Shown here piece by piece: positions 46,207-57,902 of a stretch of 64,000 nt of DNA. The DNA comes from Phycomyces blakesleeanus NRRL 1555(-) (taxonomy: Eukaryota; Mucoromycota; Mucoromycetes; Mucorales; Phycomycetaceae): NCBI RefSeq assembly GCF_001638985.1, contig NW_017265137.1:2233554-2297553 (forward strand), written 5' to 3'. The position numbers and the translations under genes are program-made. The notes beneath the pieces were generated by a model. It was not told where the DNA came from. It saw only the letters and a program-made list of their open reading frames with translations, and did not search any database. How positions within the stretch are numbered: position 1 is the stretch's first letter; the number at the start of each line of letters is the position of its first letter.

Positions 46207-47588
46207 ATTCAAAGGTTAATATAAGTGATATTGGAGTAGGCTATAGAAAATGTACTTGGAATGAAATCGTGTTTTCTAGAAAAGAATGATGCGTTTCAAG
46301 ATTGTAGGGAATTCCTGCCCACTAAATCCTTTGTATTTGTATTTTTTTTAAAAGGGAAGAACAACTTTGGAGACGACAACCTTTATCTTATATGTCAGTC
46401 GGAAGAAGACCCCCTCCCTAAAACATTCTCTACATATCGGACATGTATTTAAAATGAGAATGAGATACAAGTAAACATTCAACTGTGAAGGGAATTTCTG
46501 AATCTCGTGCCTATTTTAGATGATAGTAGATGTGTGCTCAATTGAGATAAGCAGTAGATTAGCATATAGCATTTGGATTTACATAAGTAAGATTATAGCC
46601 ATAAAGTAAAATTATAAAATACGAAAGATTTTCATAAATATATATAAATGAGACATTCTTTCTTTGTATGGTGTGCCTATATATTGTTAATGCAACCCTT
46701 ATAGAGATGCTGGTCTACTTCGCCTTTATTCACTTCCAAAAATTTTAAGATATGATAATATATAGTATTTGCTTATTGAGCCAATAAAGGTCTTGGTCTG
46801 AACACTAAATATTGAGTTGCTTTTTGTTTCTTCTGTTTCAAGAAAATATATATAAAGTATTTAAATTTAGTACTTTTTACATTATTTAGATTACAGCAGC
46901 AATAGTAATAATAATAAAGTATAAAGCAGATCCTTGATATTCCTTGTTCTAAGCAACCCAAAAACTACAAAAGAAGCGTATTTGCTTTAATAAATATTTG
47001 AGGTCAAATTTTATTGTAGATTTCTTTTCAGAAAGACAAATAGAAGTATAGATACTCTCTTTTTTACTTTTGGGCATTTGAAACTATACAGCTTGGTCAT
47101 TTTTTATATACGTTTGTATTCTTTTTGTACTCCATAACAGGTTGTGTAAAGAAAGAGTCTAGAGCATGTTTGGTGTTTAGTTTAGAAGATGATAGAGTTA
47201 GATTGGAATGGGGAGCTGGCAAAGATGGAAGGCCAGTGGTTTTAGCCAAAGTGGAGAGGATAGTATATGGCAGAAATTAATAACAAGGTTTTAATGGATT
47301 ACGGCTCTTTTTTCCCTCAAGCTCAACCTTTCTCCGGGACAAATGATTATTCGAAACCGATACTTTTCTCTTGAACATTGCACCCCTCAAAAGTCCCCTT
47401 TTTACTAACAAATACATGTCTTTCTCTACCATTTATCTAAAGCCAAGAAAGTGACTTATATCTGCTGTTTACCTAAAAAAAAAGCAAAAGAGTTTTTAGT
47501 TTAATTATCCGGTTCTTTTAATATGGTCCCTAAAAATATACATATTTTTTGGTATTATTTATTAGATGCAAACTTAAAGGTTAAAGGA
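46207..47588. other. Transposon-rich intergenic region
   Basis: AT-rich DNA with the second retrotransposon-like fragment (46655-46720) and an exon-like piece on the plus strand at 47141-47280, described separately. No complete gene. Confidence 0.4.
47141..47280 (+). pseudogene. Coding-like remnant, unrecognised
   Basis: After an acceptor-like CAG, the frame reads GCVKKESRACLVFSLEDDRV then LEWGAGKDGRPVVLAKVERI and a stop. Codon texture is good, but no start or upstream exon was found. It sits next to a retrotransposon remnant on the other strand, so a transposon-derived origin is likely. Confidence 0.3.
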
Positions 47589-47945
47589 CTAGAGAATAGC
47601 TAGTGTTGTTTCTGCTTTGAGTCTTTTGATGTGTAGGATGGCTAAGGCTACTATACAATTGGATACAAATAATAAATTATCAAAAACGATTCGGAATTGG
47701 GTGCTCCAGATGGCACTTGTTGTGCATCCAAAAATCGTATGAATGTTTATAGTAGAATTAGAAACTTGTATCGAGTGTAGGGGGTATGGTTTGAGTAGGT
47801 GGGTAAAGGTCAGAGAGTCGGATTCAGTAAGGAATCGAGAGCAAATTTTAGCTCCAAATTTGAGCTTCGAGAGGGCAGATCCAAAAGAAGTGTTGATCAT
47901 CCTCTAGTCCTCCACATAGCAGGTAGTTAGGGTCGCCAATCCCGC
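47589..47945 (-). pseudogene. Non-LTR retrotransposon 3' remnant (reverse-transcriptase C-terminal zinc-finger region)
   Basis: The minus strand reads YLLCGGLEDDQHFFWICPLE then QIW and a stop; in an adjacent frame it continues to AIWSTQFRIVFDN. The C-x(n)-HFFW-CP-IW pattern is the zinc-binding region (zf-RVT) found after reverse transcriptase in many LINEs. In-frame stops and a frame change show it is dead. A related copy is at 62489-62824. Confidence 0.6.
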
Positions 47946-47988
47946 AATATATATATATTAGTTTTGAACTAAAAAAGAAATATTTTAA

Positions 47989-49171
47989 GAGCGTTCTTAG
48001 CAGTAGCATTTAAATTCAATTTTTTATAATTTAAATGCTTTTTTTGGAAATGCTGTTCAGAAAAAATCGTCTGCAGCAGTAGCATTTCACACAGCATGTA
48101 TTTCCATGCTCCGTGATTTTTATGATTTTGAGAGCATCCGTAGCAGTAGCATTTCAGTTAGCATTAAATAAAGTGCTCATAAGCCACGCCAGAAGTTGAA
48201 AATAGTAAAGAAATTGAGGGTAAAACTTCAGTTACATAATAAAAGAAGTATTTAGAGCATCCCCAGCAGTTACATTTAAATCCAGTTTTACACGAAATAC
48301 ATGTACTTTAGCAAATGTACCAAAAAAAAAACAGCCCCAGCAGTTACATTTCCGAAAACATTTAATAAAAAATTTGGCAAATTTACTGCCTGCTCCATGG
48401 ATTTCCATGTACTTTTTTTAAAAAATTGCCTTTGCCTTTTAACTTTCTTTGATTTTTCTTTAAATCGAACAATAGGATATAACAATGGTTAGAAAAATTT
48501 TCAGAAATTATATTTGTTACAAAGCTGACAATCTAAGGAATATTTGACTCTCATTTTTAATATTATAAAGAGAAGACAAATGTCTAATAAAATGATTTTA
48601 GAAAAAAAATACTTGTAAAGAAGACTATATTAGATATTGAAGTCTTGAAAAAACAATAGCAAATGTTACTGAAATTTGGCCCACCATTTTTTGGCTGTTT
48701 TAAAGCACCGAAGTGGCTTAAAAACATTTGGAAAAAAAAGGAGGAAATGTAACTGCTGGGGATGCTCTTAGAAAAGTATGCTATCTGATAGTCTTCACTA
48801 ATAAATTTATTATTATTCTTTTTCTAAAATCATTTTATTAGACATTTTTCTTTTATTTCTAATAAAAATGCAAGCTAAATTCTTTCAAGATTATCGGTTT
48901 CGTAGTGAGCATAATTTTTAGGTTTTTTTAAGCAGTTTTATACTTTCATTCGATTTAAAAAATAATAATTATAAAAAAAACGATTAAAATGCAAAGCCAA
49001 GTTTTTAAATTGAGCATGTATTTCCTTGCTTAAAGTCATAAAAATCACGGAGCATAGAAATACATGCTGTTGGAAATGCTACTGGTGCAGACGATTTTTT
49101 CTAAACAGCATTTCCCAAAAAGCATTTAACTTTTGAAAAATTGAATTTAAATGCCACTGCTGTAGATGATC
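47989..49171. mobile_element. PIF/Harbinger-like MITE with long inverted repeats (outer element)
   Basis: Arms of about 140 bp (47989-48131 and 49031-49171) are inverted copies of each other with scattered differences. The ends read GAGCGTTCTTAGCAGTAGCATTT and GATCATCTACAGCAGTGGCATTT. The element is flanked on both sides by TAA, the TWA-type 3-bp duplication of PIF/Harbinger elements. The motif GCAGTAGCATTT recurs in the left arm (near 48001, 48076 and 48142). No transposase is encoded. It is interrupted by a second element at 48255-48767. Confidence 0.8.
48255..48767. mobile_element. Second PIF/Harbinger-like MITE nested inside the first
   Basis: The ends are perfect 23-bp inverted repeats beginning GAGCATCCCCAGCAGTTACA (48255-48277 and 48745-48767). 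They are flanked by TTA on both sides (48252-48254 and 48768-48770). An extra internal copy of the end motif (CCCCAGCAGTTACATTT) lies near 48335-48351. Its ends resemble those of the outer element (GAGC...AGCAGT), so the two belong to one family or to sister families. It is non-coding. Confidence 0.85.
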
Positions 49172-49174
49172 TAA

Positions 49175-49570
49175 ATGTCATCAACACAGTGTACAAGCAA
49201 AGCTTTTTAAATATTACATTATGTATTACTGCAAGCATTCAACTAAAATGTTATATAACCAGAGGTCAAGCCAGCGAAACGAATACAAAGCAAGTATGTA
49301 TGATTTACTGAACCAAATAGACATCTATTTACTTTTATAACAACATTTCTAGATTTAATAATACAAATCGATGAATAGCACAATGCAATAAGTCTATTGA
49401 CAGCATACACACACACACACACAATATCTGTCACTCTTTCTTAATAGTTTCCACTTAATTCAATGTATTTTTACACATCAGCAACACTTTTTTCAAGCAT
49501 AAAAAAAAAACAATCAAGTGTCTTACTCATTTTTTAAATATATTTAAAATGTTTAAAAAAATCAAAAGAC
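49175..49570. other. Intergenic region downstream of uL16
   Basis: AT-rich with a short (CA)n tract (49408-49422); presumably the uL16 3'UTR. No gene. Confidence 0.5.
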
Positions 49571-50221
49571 TTAAGATCTGCTGACCTCACGGAAGTAGTT
49601 CTCAAGGGTACCCTTGTTGGGCAAGAACTTGACGTAACAACCATCGGGTCTGAACTTGCCGGCAGCACGAGCCTCGACGTAGTCAGCACGGGAGAGAGGA
49701 GTGAAACCCCACTTCTTGGAGATGATGATCTTCTGCTGACCGGGGAACTTGTACTTGCAACGTCTCAAGGCCTCGATGACAACGGGCTTCATGCTGTCCT
49801 TGGAGCGAACAGAGAAGATGATCTGGCCAATGTTCACACGAGCAACAAGACCGTTGGGCTTACCGAAAGCACCACGCATACCGGTTTGCAATCTATCGGC
49901 ACCGGCACACGACAACATCTTGTTGATACGGGTGACGTGGTAAGGGTGGACACGGATACGCATGTGGAAGGAATCCTTGCCGGAGGTCTTAGCCATGTAC
50001 TTGTTGCAGCAAATACGACCAGCTTCGAGAGCCTCAGCAGACAACTGCTCGTACTCGTTGGAAACCAAGTGAATGCAGAGGGGGAAGTCGTCGACGTGTG
50101 CCTTCTTGCGACCCAAGTCGTAGATTCTGAGCTTGGCATCGGGGACACCACGGCAGTATCTGCTCTTGGGGTAAGGCTTGTTCTTACAGTATCTGTAGCA
50201 GCGAGCGGGACGGCGACCCAT
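49571..50221 (-). CDS. RPL10: 60S ribosomal protein uL16 (RPL10)
   Basis: uL16 sits near the peptidyl-transferase centre and joins late in 60S maturation. It is intronless here and encodes 216 residues. It starts [20 protein letters not shown] and contains [17 protein letters not shown], the flexible loop region around [19 protein letters not shown], and the [16 protein letters not shown] block. The usual fungal length and composition are present. The frame is open further upstream, but homology fixes the start at MGRRPA. Codons are strongly C-ending, fitting very high expression. Confidence 0.98.
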   Translation of the reverse strand: MGRRPARCYRYCKNKPYPKSRYCRGVPDAKLRIYDLGRKKAHVDDFPLCIHLVSNEYEQLSAEALEAGRICCNKYMAKTSGKDSFHMRIRVHPYHVTRINKMLSCAGADRLQTGMRGAFGKPNGLVARVNIGQIIFSVRSKDSMKPVVIEALRRCKYKFPGQQKIIISKKWGFTPLSRADYVEARAAGKFRPDGCYVKFLPNKGTLENYFREVSRS

Positions 50222-50223
50222 GG

Positions 50224-50407
50224 CTAGATTCCTTGATGACCAAAAAGGTAAAATTAATAAATCGATCTCCCAAAAATAAAATAAAATGATAATAAAAATC
50301 ACAGCCCCCATCCATCTATCAATTCATCCATCGATCCATCCATCCTTATTTTCTTGTTTGTGGATAATTAAAATGCTATGTAATCAACTTGTTTGGCGTT
50401 TACTCAC
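50224..50407 (-). other. Probable 5'UTR intron of the uL16 gene
   Basis: On the minus strand a GTGAGT donor (at 50407) follows a C-richer stretch. An AATCTAG acceptor sits two bases before the ATG. Removing this 184-base interval would place the start codon next to a short non-coding first exon, as is common in fungal ribosomal protein genes. Confidence 0.55.
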
Positions 50408-51448
50408 CAAGTACAAAGTACGAAAAAGAAAGGAGGGTTCCATCGAGGTTGGCCTTGGGGGCCTCAGTAAACATTCCGCCCTCCGGCCCCCAAATCACTC
50501 GCAAACCGACCACCTCAGGCTCTAACTCTCTCCCCCCTCTCTCCCTCCCTCCACCATTTTTTTGTTTGAATTTTTTGGCTTACCGCTTAACTTTTCATTT
50601 TATTTTTTATTAAACTTTTCCTAATTTTTGCCGATACTATTTTTTTTCCATTTTTTTTCGAGATTTACATTTATATTTATTTTTATAGGTGTAGGAAGTA
50701 AAGAGCTTCTTGGTTAATTGACTGTGATATTATTACTGGAAAAAGTAAAAGAAATTGTTGATTACAAGAACTCAAACTGAAGCTTATAGAATATTGTGAG
50801 GATTTATCTATTTGTTAAATTTCATTTTTAATATGGCACACTCTTTAATATTAATACACACACGTGCATAACCATTACGATCATTTATCGTAAATAAAAT
50901 CAGGAAAGACACTAAACATGTCGTATCTCTTTCAGTTAGCAGTTTGATTAGAGTTTTTGGCTTTAGTGAGATAAAAAGAAAAAACCCTTGCTCTCTCGCT
51001 ACAGCTATCTTTACTGACCAATTACAATAAATATATAATATCTGATGTGTATGTGGGGTACCACTCGATGCTTTTTTAGCTTATAAAATAAATAAACGGA
51101 GAATAGCAGGGACAAACGTTAGGAAATATGTTCACAAAGTTGTTTGTATATATATTTAATTTAAATAAACACGTTTAACCTGCACTAAACTAAAGAAAAA
51201 ATGGTTTGTTAAGCTATTCTAAGACTTCCTGTTGCCAAGCTTGCAAAAAGATAGTCTTTCTTATGGACAAGTTTTCTTGTGATAACTATAATAAACACAG
51301 ATACTATAGACAGATATATACATAAAAGAGCAATTATTGACAGTATAGCCGACCAAATGAGCAATGATGCATCAGGAAAATTTGAATGCATGACAAGTAA
51401 TGTTTATCTGTATGAAACGTTGAAATTATGAAACAAGAATCAGAAGCC

Positions 51449-51529
51449 ATTCGCATGAGCGATTTTTTCTTTACAAATTTAATTATGTACTTTTTAAGCC
51501 AAATAATGTTACATGTCGCTCATGTGAAT
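51449..51529. other. Hairpin with 14-nt arms
   Basis: ATTCGCATGAGCGA (51449-51462) pairs at 13 of 14 positions with TCGCTCATGTGAAT (51516-51529) across a 53-base AT-rich loop. Possibly a tiny MITE or structured RNA. Confidence 0.4.
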
Positions 51530-52664
51530 CTAATTGCAAGATTACTTAATCCTTTATATTAGTCGTTTGTAAACCATTGGCTTCATTGTGTATTGGTGTA
51601 CTAAATTACTAGTAATTGACATGCTGGTCGTCAAGAGTGCACAAACTGTATCGAATACACATACATAAAAACTATATAATAAAAGGCGGTACATAAAAAG
51701 GATTAATTATGTATACAGAGTTTAGTTTATCAATTCACTTCTTTACATATTTATTCACTCATATATTCATTATTATTATTTTGTTTTATAAAATGAGAAA
51801 ACAACACAGTAGGGTCTTATTTAATGATCAGCTTTATTAAACTGTGCATTGGAATAAAATAAGGGTTTTTCAATACGTCTTTTTGATATATATATATCTT
51901 TCTTTCTCTCTTATTTATATTTATTTGTAAATTTTGTCTTGTGAGATGACAAAAGGTAAAAGATAATATATATACATATATACCACAATGATTGGTTTTA
52001 TTATAGATTACTATTATTTTATAATTCCTTGGATAATATCTGTAAAAAGAATAGATATTATGAGAATATCTACCATTTGTTCGTTGTAACATCCGCGACC
52101 AAAATGAAATCTCATCCTGTCAATTAACCTTTATTAAAAATATGAAGAAATAAGGGTACATCGCCAAGATTAACGCTGATTCTGATACTTATGTTGGTGG
52201 GTTATTAGGCATAGCTGTAAAATTGGAATAATAAACTGAGAGACGGTTGCTTGTATTCCTTTAAGACAAATACATAGTGCGTAAAATAAATGATTATTTA
52301 ATTACTTGGAATACATATATATTTGGATATGCTTGTATATGCATGTATTCTTCGTATATATATTTATATGTATGTGTGTGTGTGTGAAAAATCGAGTTTT
52401 GGAAAATACAAAATATCGACATGTCTGAATTTGGATAATTTCCATATCTATAAAAAAATCACATTTGTTCTACCCCGTATTCTTGCAAATTTACACTTTT
52501 TCATTTTTGGTAATAATATGTAGGATTGTATAGGAATTTAACAGTAATACACACAAGAGACAGAGATCCGCGAAAAAAAAAAGAATAAAGAGAAACGATC
52601 GAAATATCATAAAAGTTCTAGATCCCATTTAATGACAAGATATCCTTCAAGAAGTCTAGGTCCT

Positions 52665-53255
52665 TTACTTTTTTTTTCTATGGCCGTCTGCTCGGACCAC
52701 CGTATCATCAACGTGAGATCGATCTCTTGAAACCGGTTGCATGGTCAGAGGATCTGGGACCATCAAACAAGAAAATGAAATTAAAAAGTGTATACATGTT
52801 TGTATTTGTGTATGCATATTTTCTATGTATCTGTGAATCTATATTTTTATTACAAATGGTCTATAGAATAAATTTTAGCTTCTAAAATGATTTACAAGAA
52901 TAAAGACATCACGTTCCTCATTTTCATTTTCTCAATTTGATTTGGTCAGTAACCTTTTTTAGTAGTATTATTATTAAAGCGCTTCTAATAAGATTCTTTG
53001 TTTTTGTAATATTTTGTTTATTCCACAACACTTCAATCTGTGGTTCCAAAAATCATACAGTAAAAATAAATAAATTACACCTCCCCCCAAAAAATACCAT
53101 CGGTTTTGATTATGATGTCACTGTTTAAAATATGGATTTGTGTCATACTGTTGCTATCCTATTTGAGCCAGCTTTTGTGGCGCAAACAATAGCTGTGCAT
53201 CATTGTTCATACTTTCAGTTGAATCGAGATTCGAATGATTGATTCGGTCCATGAC
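52665..53255 (-). CDS. Exon-like islands, unrecognised gene or remnant
   Basis: Two minus-strand stretches have coding texture. 53255-53154 follows a TTCTAG acceptor and reads VMDRINHSNLDSTESMNNDA to a stop. 52763-52665 starts at ATG and reads MVPDPLTMQPVSRDRSHVDD to KKK and a stop. Their relationship is unclear, since the first ends in a stop without a donor. No family is recognised. Confidence 0.2.
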
Positions 53256-54638
53256 CTAGAACAACTTGAATCTCTTTAGTTTCAATGTATATACACATAT
53301 TTAAAAAATGAAACAAAAAAAAGAATAGGAGTGTAAGTGCTGTTCGTAGAACATGTAACATAAAACGCCTCTTTAATAATAATACAACGATTTGTACCTG
53401 ACTGTATAACCAGAGTCAGGCACCGCCTTGTTCGTCATCTATTTATCCAGCTATACTGATCTTTAGATAGAGTATATTATCCGATATATTACACTAGAAT
53501 CATTATAGATGATCTGACAAAAAAAAGGTTCAAAACATGCTGTATACAGTCTTTTATATATATATATATATATTGATCTTTGTTCTTTGTACATGCAATT
53601 ATCTGAATTTCGGAAATATTCCGTCAATTGTAAGCTAACGCAGCAATAGATGCGGATTGTTGCAATTATAAGAATCGTAAATTTTTTGTAGTTATATTCA
53701 CTAACAATAAAGATTTTCTTAAAAATAAATAAATAAATTAAATATGTAGATATTTTACTCTAATCTTAAACCAGCAAAAACCTACCTTTTCGAATATATA
53801 CCATTTTCTCAAGTCAAAATTGTGCTTGTATTCTCTACTGTATATATATATATTTTAGCTATTTGTGACAAAATAACCCAAATTTCCCAGACAAATGACA
53901 CTCTTAACCAAAAACAATCTGCTATTCTTTTATCCGCTACGTCATTAATAAAATAGAATTTTGATCAACCTTAAAAAAAACTTATTCATCTTTTATATGG
54001 CACAAGAAATTAGTGACCCTTGAGACGAATTTATTAGAATGACGATTGTGTAAATCAAGTGTTTTCCTGGTAAATATAGCTTAAAGCAAGGCAGCTGACT
54101 TTCCTTCTGTTCTTCTTATGTTAGACCCTGATTTTAAATAGTCGTATCTTGATACTTTATTATTGTTATTAATATGTTGGTTGGATTTACTCCTCCCTTT
54201 TAAGTATCGCATATTATGGGTGTTGGGTACACCAATAAATACACACAAGAAAAGAATTTTGATCGATACGACAAGAAAGAATCATAAATTACTGGTCTCC
54301 GCGTGGAATGATATAAACTTAAATATATACTATTCGTTAATGAGTGTATGAAGCGAGTTTTTAAATACATATAATATATACATGAGGAATTACGAAATAT
54401 TTATCTGTACACATAAGACCCGGAAATAGCAACGCTAACAATATACTCTATCAAGATCTGAAATGGACAAAAAAGAAACACTCAATCAGGCCACAAGTGA
54501 TCACGCTCCTAATTGTGCAAAACAAAAAAAAACAAAAAACAAAAAACAAAAAACAATTACAAATGTGTAGTATAGACAGTTAAATCCAGAACTACTTGTT
54601 AAATATCGTTATTATTATTATTATTATTATTATTCTAG

Positions 54639-55526
54639 ATCTGCAGCCAAAGAAACTGTTTAGAAGTATGTGTGGGATTCTCAAAGAGGAAGTATATAAT
54701 TTATATTTGCTGGAAAAAGGCAATGTCAACCAAGAATCGAGAAAATCTCCCGATTTCAGATATTATTTGTGATCCGACAACAGAACGCAGGAATCATGGG
54801 GTGAGGTGGGGGTATTATTTTGTTGATCAAAATCCACATTTGTGTTCGCACATTTTTGGGGATGCTCTTAATCAGACGTTTTCTGAAAGACCGTTATCCT
54901 ATTAATTAAGCAATGTTTATCATATACAAAAGATAATCATCATCTAACAACGGAATGATGATACACGGGTGTCTATACATGTTATTTATTTATTTATTAA
55001 GCTTAAACTTGTCGAGCTATTCCAACCGGAACTTGAAGTAAATCCGCTAAAATACCATAATTACTCCACAAGCTTAACGCAAGGTAAAAGAAAAAAAATC
55101 AGACTACATGTAATGTACTTGTGCGTTTTATGTTTTTGTTTTTGTAAATAGTCTCTTAAATGAACCTCATAATCGATTATTGGTGAGTTGAAATAGTTAG
55201 CATGTGGGTCATGGTATTCCAAAAACAGAAACCATAGTATTGGGTTGATAAAGAGCTACCATTGAAGATAGGGAAAGACTAAAGACAAATAAAAACACAC
55301 ATTTGGCGAGAAAGTGACGACAGTAGCGCTAACAATGGGGTTGGTAGATCAGTTCACATTAACAGTTCATCCACAATTACTCGCGGGATCCAAACCCGAC
55401 AAAGGATGGCGGAATCTTTCTTGTCCGTTTTCGCCATTGAATAATAACTTTACTTTCGTCATTGTCATTCAGAATCTAGTGAATAATTTTTTATATATAT
55501 TTATTTTTATAAATAAAGTTAGATAG
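54639..55526 (+). pseudogene. Cluster of coding-like fragments
   Basis: 54639-54905 follows a TTCTAG acceptor and is open for 88 codons (ICSQRNCLEVCVGF, then ENLPISDIICDPTTERR). 55002-55083 reads LKLVELFQPELEVNPLKYHN between plausible splice sites. 55290-55526 reads KVTTVALTMGLVDQFTLTVH, then PQLLAGSKPD. The GLVDQFTLTVHP..L.G.KP pattern resembles the C-terminal region of RibD/DHFR-like reductases. The fragments were not joined into one frame, so this may be a decayed gene. The resemblance is weak. Confidence 0.2.
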
Positions 55527-57902
55527 CCTAAAAGGATTGTTTAATAGCCTTCTGAATAACATGAGGACAGCAGAACCTTATCAAACTTACTAAATAGAAC
55601 TTGAGTACGCGCAATAGTTGATAAGTAAGAAGAAAGATATTCACTGACAGGATCTAAGGAAGCTCAGGAGAATGGGGGGAGAAAGGGGAGGGGTTGGGGG
55701 GGTTGTGTATTCCGTCGGACTCAAGCTCACAACAAACCTGTGAGTATTTTGTTGGTTTTGTTGTGACTGCTCATAACAAGATGATATGGTCTTTACTTTA
55801 TTTTTCTTCTTCTTGAATAGCGATATGAATGTAAAGAGTAAGAATGATTAACTGTAGACGTTGGAGTATTAATAACATTGTCATAATTAGTATTAATAAG
55901 AGTAACAGTAACAGTAACAATATTAGTATTATTTGAAACTGTTGTGGTTGCAAAAAGGTTATTGAGCGGATGTTTAATTATTTCTTAGGAGTTGGTTAAG
56001 TTTTGCTGTGAGTTTGGTTGAATTCAGATTAGCTTTGTGCCACGTTTAATTGGTCGTGTCGTACAATAGATCGAGATAAGTCCCCCCTTTTATTGGTGCA
56101 TAGTTGAATATCCTGCCGCACAAATCACTAAGCAAGAATGAGATAAAAGAAGTACTTATATATATAAAGATTAGTCTTTCAAGCTATATATATATATATA
56201 TAGTTGACATAATTATATATAACTATACTAGAGCTATCGGTTTATCAGTGGTTTTCTTTACCTAAGCCTTATTAATCAGAAATGATTGATAATAACACAA
56301 CAAGGGTGAATTTTGTGATATTTGTGTTAAATAGTGACATGCGATTGGTTACCGAGCCATCGTATTTATCCGCCATTCTGAGTTGTCTGAGTTATAATTG
56401 AAACTTCTTTAGATCTTGTCTTCTATTGTACTGCATCTTTTATTCTGTTCAGAAGAAATGAATGCCAAATACATACACAATTACCCAACAAGATAGTACA
56501 ATTCATTTTGATACTTACCATTAATGCACACGCCAAGAGATATTAGCCATTTATTATATTTTAATTATTGAAATATAATACATTATAATACAGTAGAATA
56601 CAACATATGATTATAATACAGAAGCAATTATTAACATTTACGCTACAATATTTTTTTTATATATTTTATCTGAAAAATCCTTGAAAATCCTCAAGAAATA
56701 TTCATGTACTTTAAACTATATATGAGGTTACTAAACTATAAAGCCGGAAATTAAGGCTAGTATATACTTGACCATACTTCATATTGAATTATTCCGTAGT
56801 ATTATACCAACTTTGTTTTCTAATAAGAAAAAAATTGTGTTTATACCAATATTCGACAATTGACTAATTCAGCAACTTAATTATATATGTATATATTTGC
56901 TTATATTATATTGACGTGTAACCTAATCAAAAGATACGCTTTGATAGGGTCTCTGCTTTTTTATTCTTTTCAGGCGCGTCTAGACTGACTTCTCAGAATA
57001 ATAAAATAATTAATTAATTAATAAAGAAAAAAAAATGAAAGAAAAACTCGTTTATATATTTTTAAAATTATCGGGTCAAATACGCACCGGTTAATATTAA
57101 CATGATATATATACATATATATTTATATCTGTGCATAATAGTAGTAACGATAATAATGATAATAAAACAAATAGCAGAGATACAGAAAAAGATAATAGTA
57201 AAATCTCCAGAATCGAAAGTAATTTCACAAAGATAGAAAAGAATAAAAAAAGAATAGAGTAAAAGTATATAAAAGGCTTGATAATGTTCTTGAATAAAGC
57301 TCGGCTTTTTTTTACTGTAAATATCATTTAGCGATGTATTTTGTACGGCAGCGAAAATATTTTTTTTTGAAAAAAAAAATCCAAAAAAAAACAACAACAG
57401 GCGCGCTCTTTCTTCCCTTTTGAGTACCTTGAGTAATAATAAGAGTATTTCTTTTTTTTGCTTTCTTTCTTGCTTTCGGTATTTTATAATCGGCAAAGTA
57501 TTATATACATATACAGAGACGTTAAAGCACACACAGACACACACACACACATGGACACATAGGCAGCGAGCAAAAACAAAAGCGAAATGGGAATCCAGTA
57601 AAAGAGAAGGGAGGAGGAACAAAGACGTGTATGGTGATATATATATATATATTCGGAAAAGTAAAAATAAAGTATACAAAAATAAAATGCTGTAAGAGTA
57701 ATAATAATGAGAGCCGTTGCTGTAGGTTGGGCGTAATGAATAATAAAGGAAGGCAAGAGCAGAAGGAGAAGGGAGGAAAAAAAGTAAAAGTAGGAAGGCA
57801 TGAAGGCATGAAGGCATGAAGGAATGAAGAAAAAGGGAGAGAGAAAGAGGGAGGTTGGGGAATAAAGAGCCAAATGAACTAGAATAGAAAGTAAAACTTG
57901 GC

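Larger units (their letters stand above)
50408..57902. other. Long region without a confident gene
   Basis: A 7.5-kb AT-rich stretch. The first 200 bases are probably uL16 5'UTR and promoter (a CT/GGCCCC-rich patch near 50450-50545). Scattered items are listed separately: a hairpin at 51449-51529 and exon-like islands at 52665-52763, 53154-53255, 54639-54905, 55002-55083 and 55290-55526. The last kilobase (57000-57900) is simple sequence and AG-rich DNA upstream of the velvet gene's 3' end. No tRNA was recognised. Confidence 0.45.

Noticed and set aside
49834..50227. Overlapping frames on both strands of the uL16 gene
   Set aside because: Shadows created by the codon bias of uL16.
50222..50311. 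Upstream in-frame extension of the uL16 reading frame (adds about 30 hydrophobic residues)
   Set aside because: uL16 proteins start at [10 protein letters not shown]. The extension is translated intron/UTR sequence and contains the likely splice acceptor.
54858..54870. GGGGATGCTCTTA, identical to the right end plus TTA flank of the inner MITE
   Set aside because: No partner inverted end was found nearby and the match stops after 13 bases; probably chance within a coding-like fragment.
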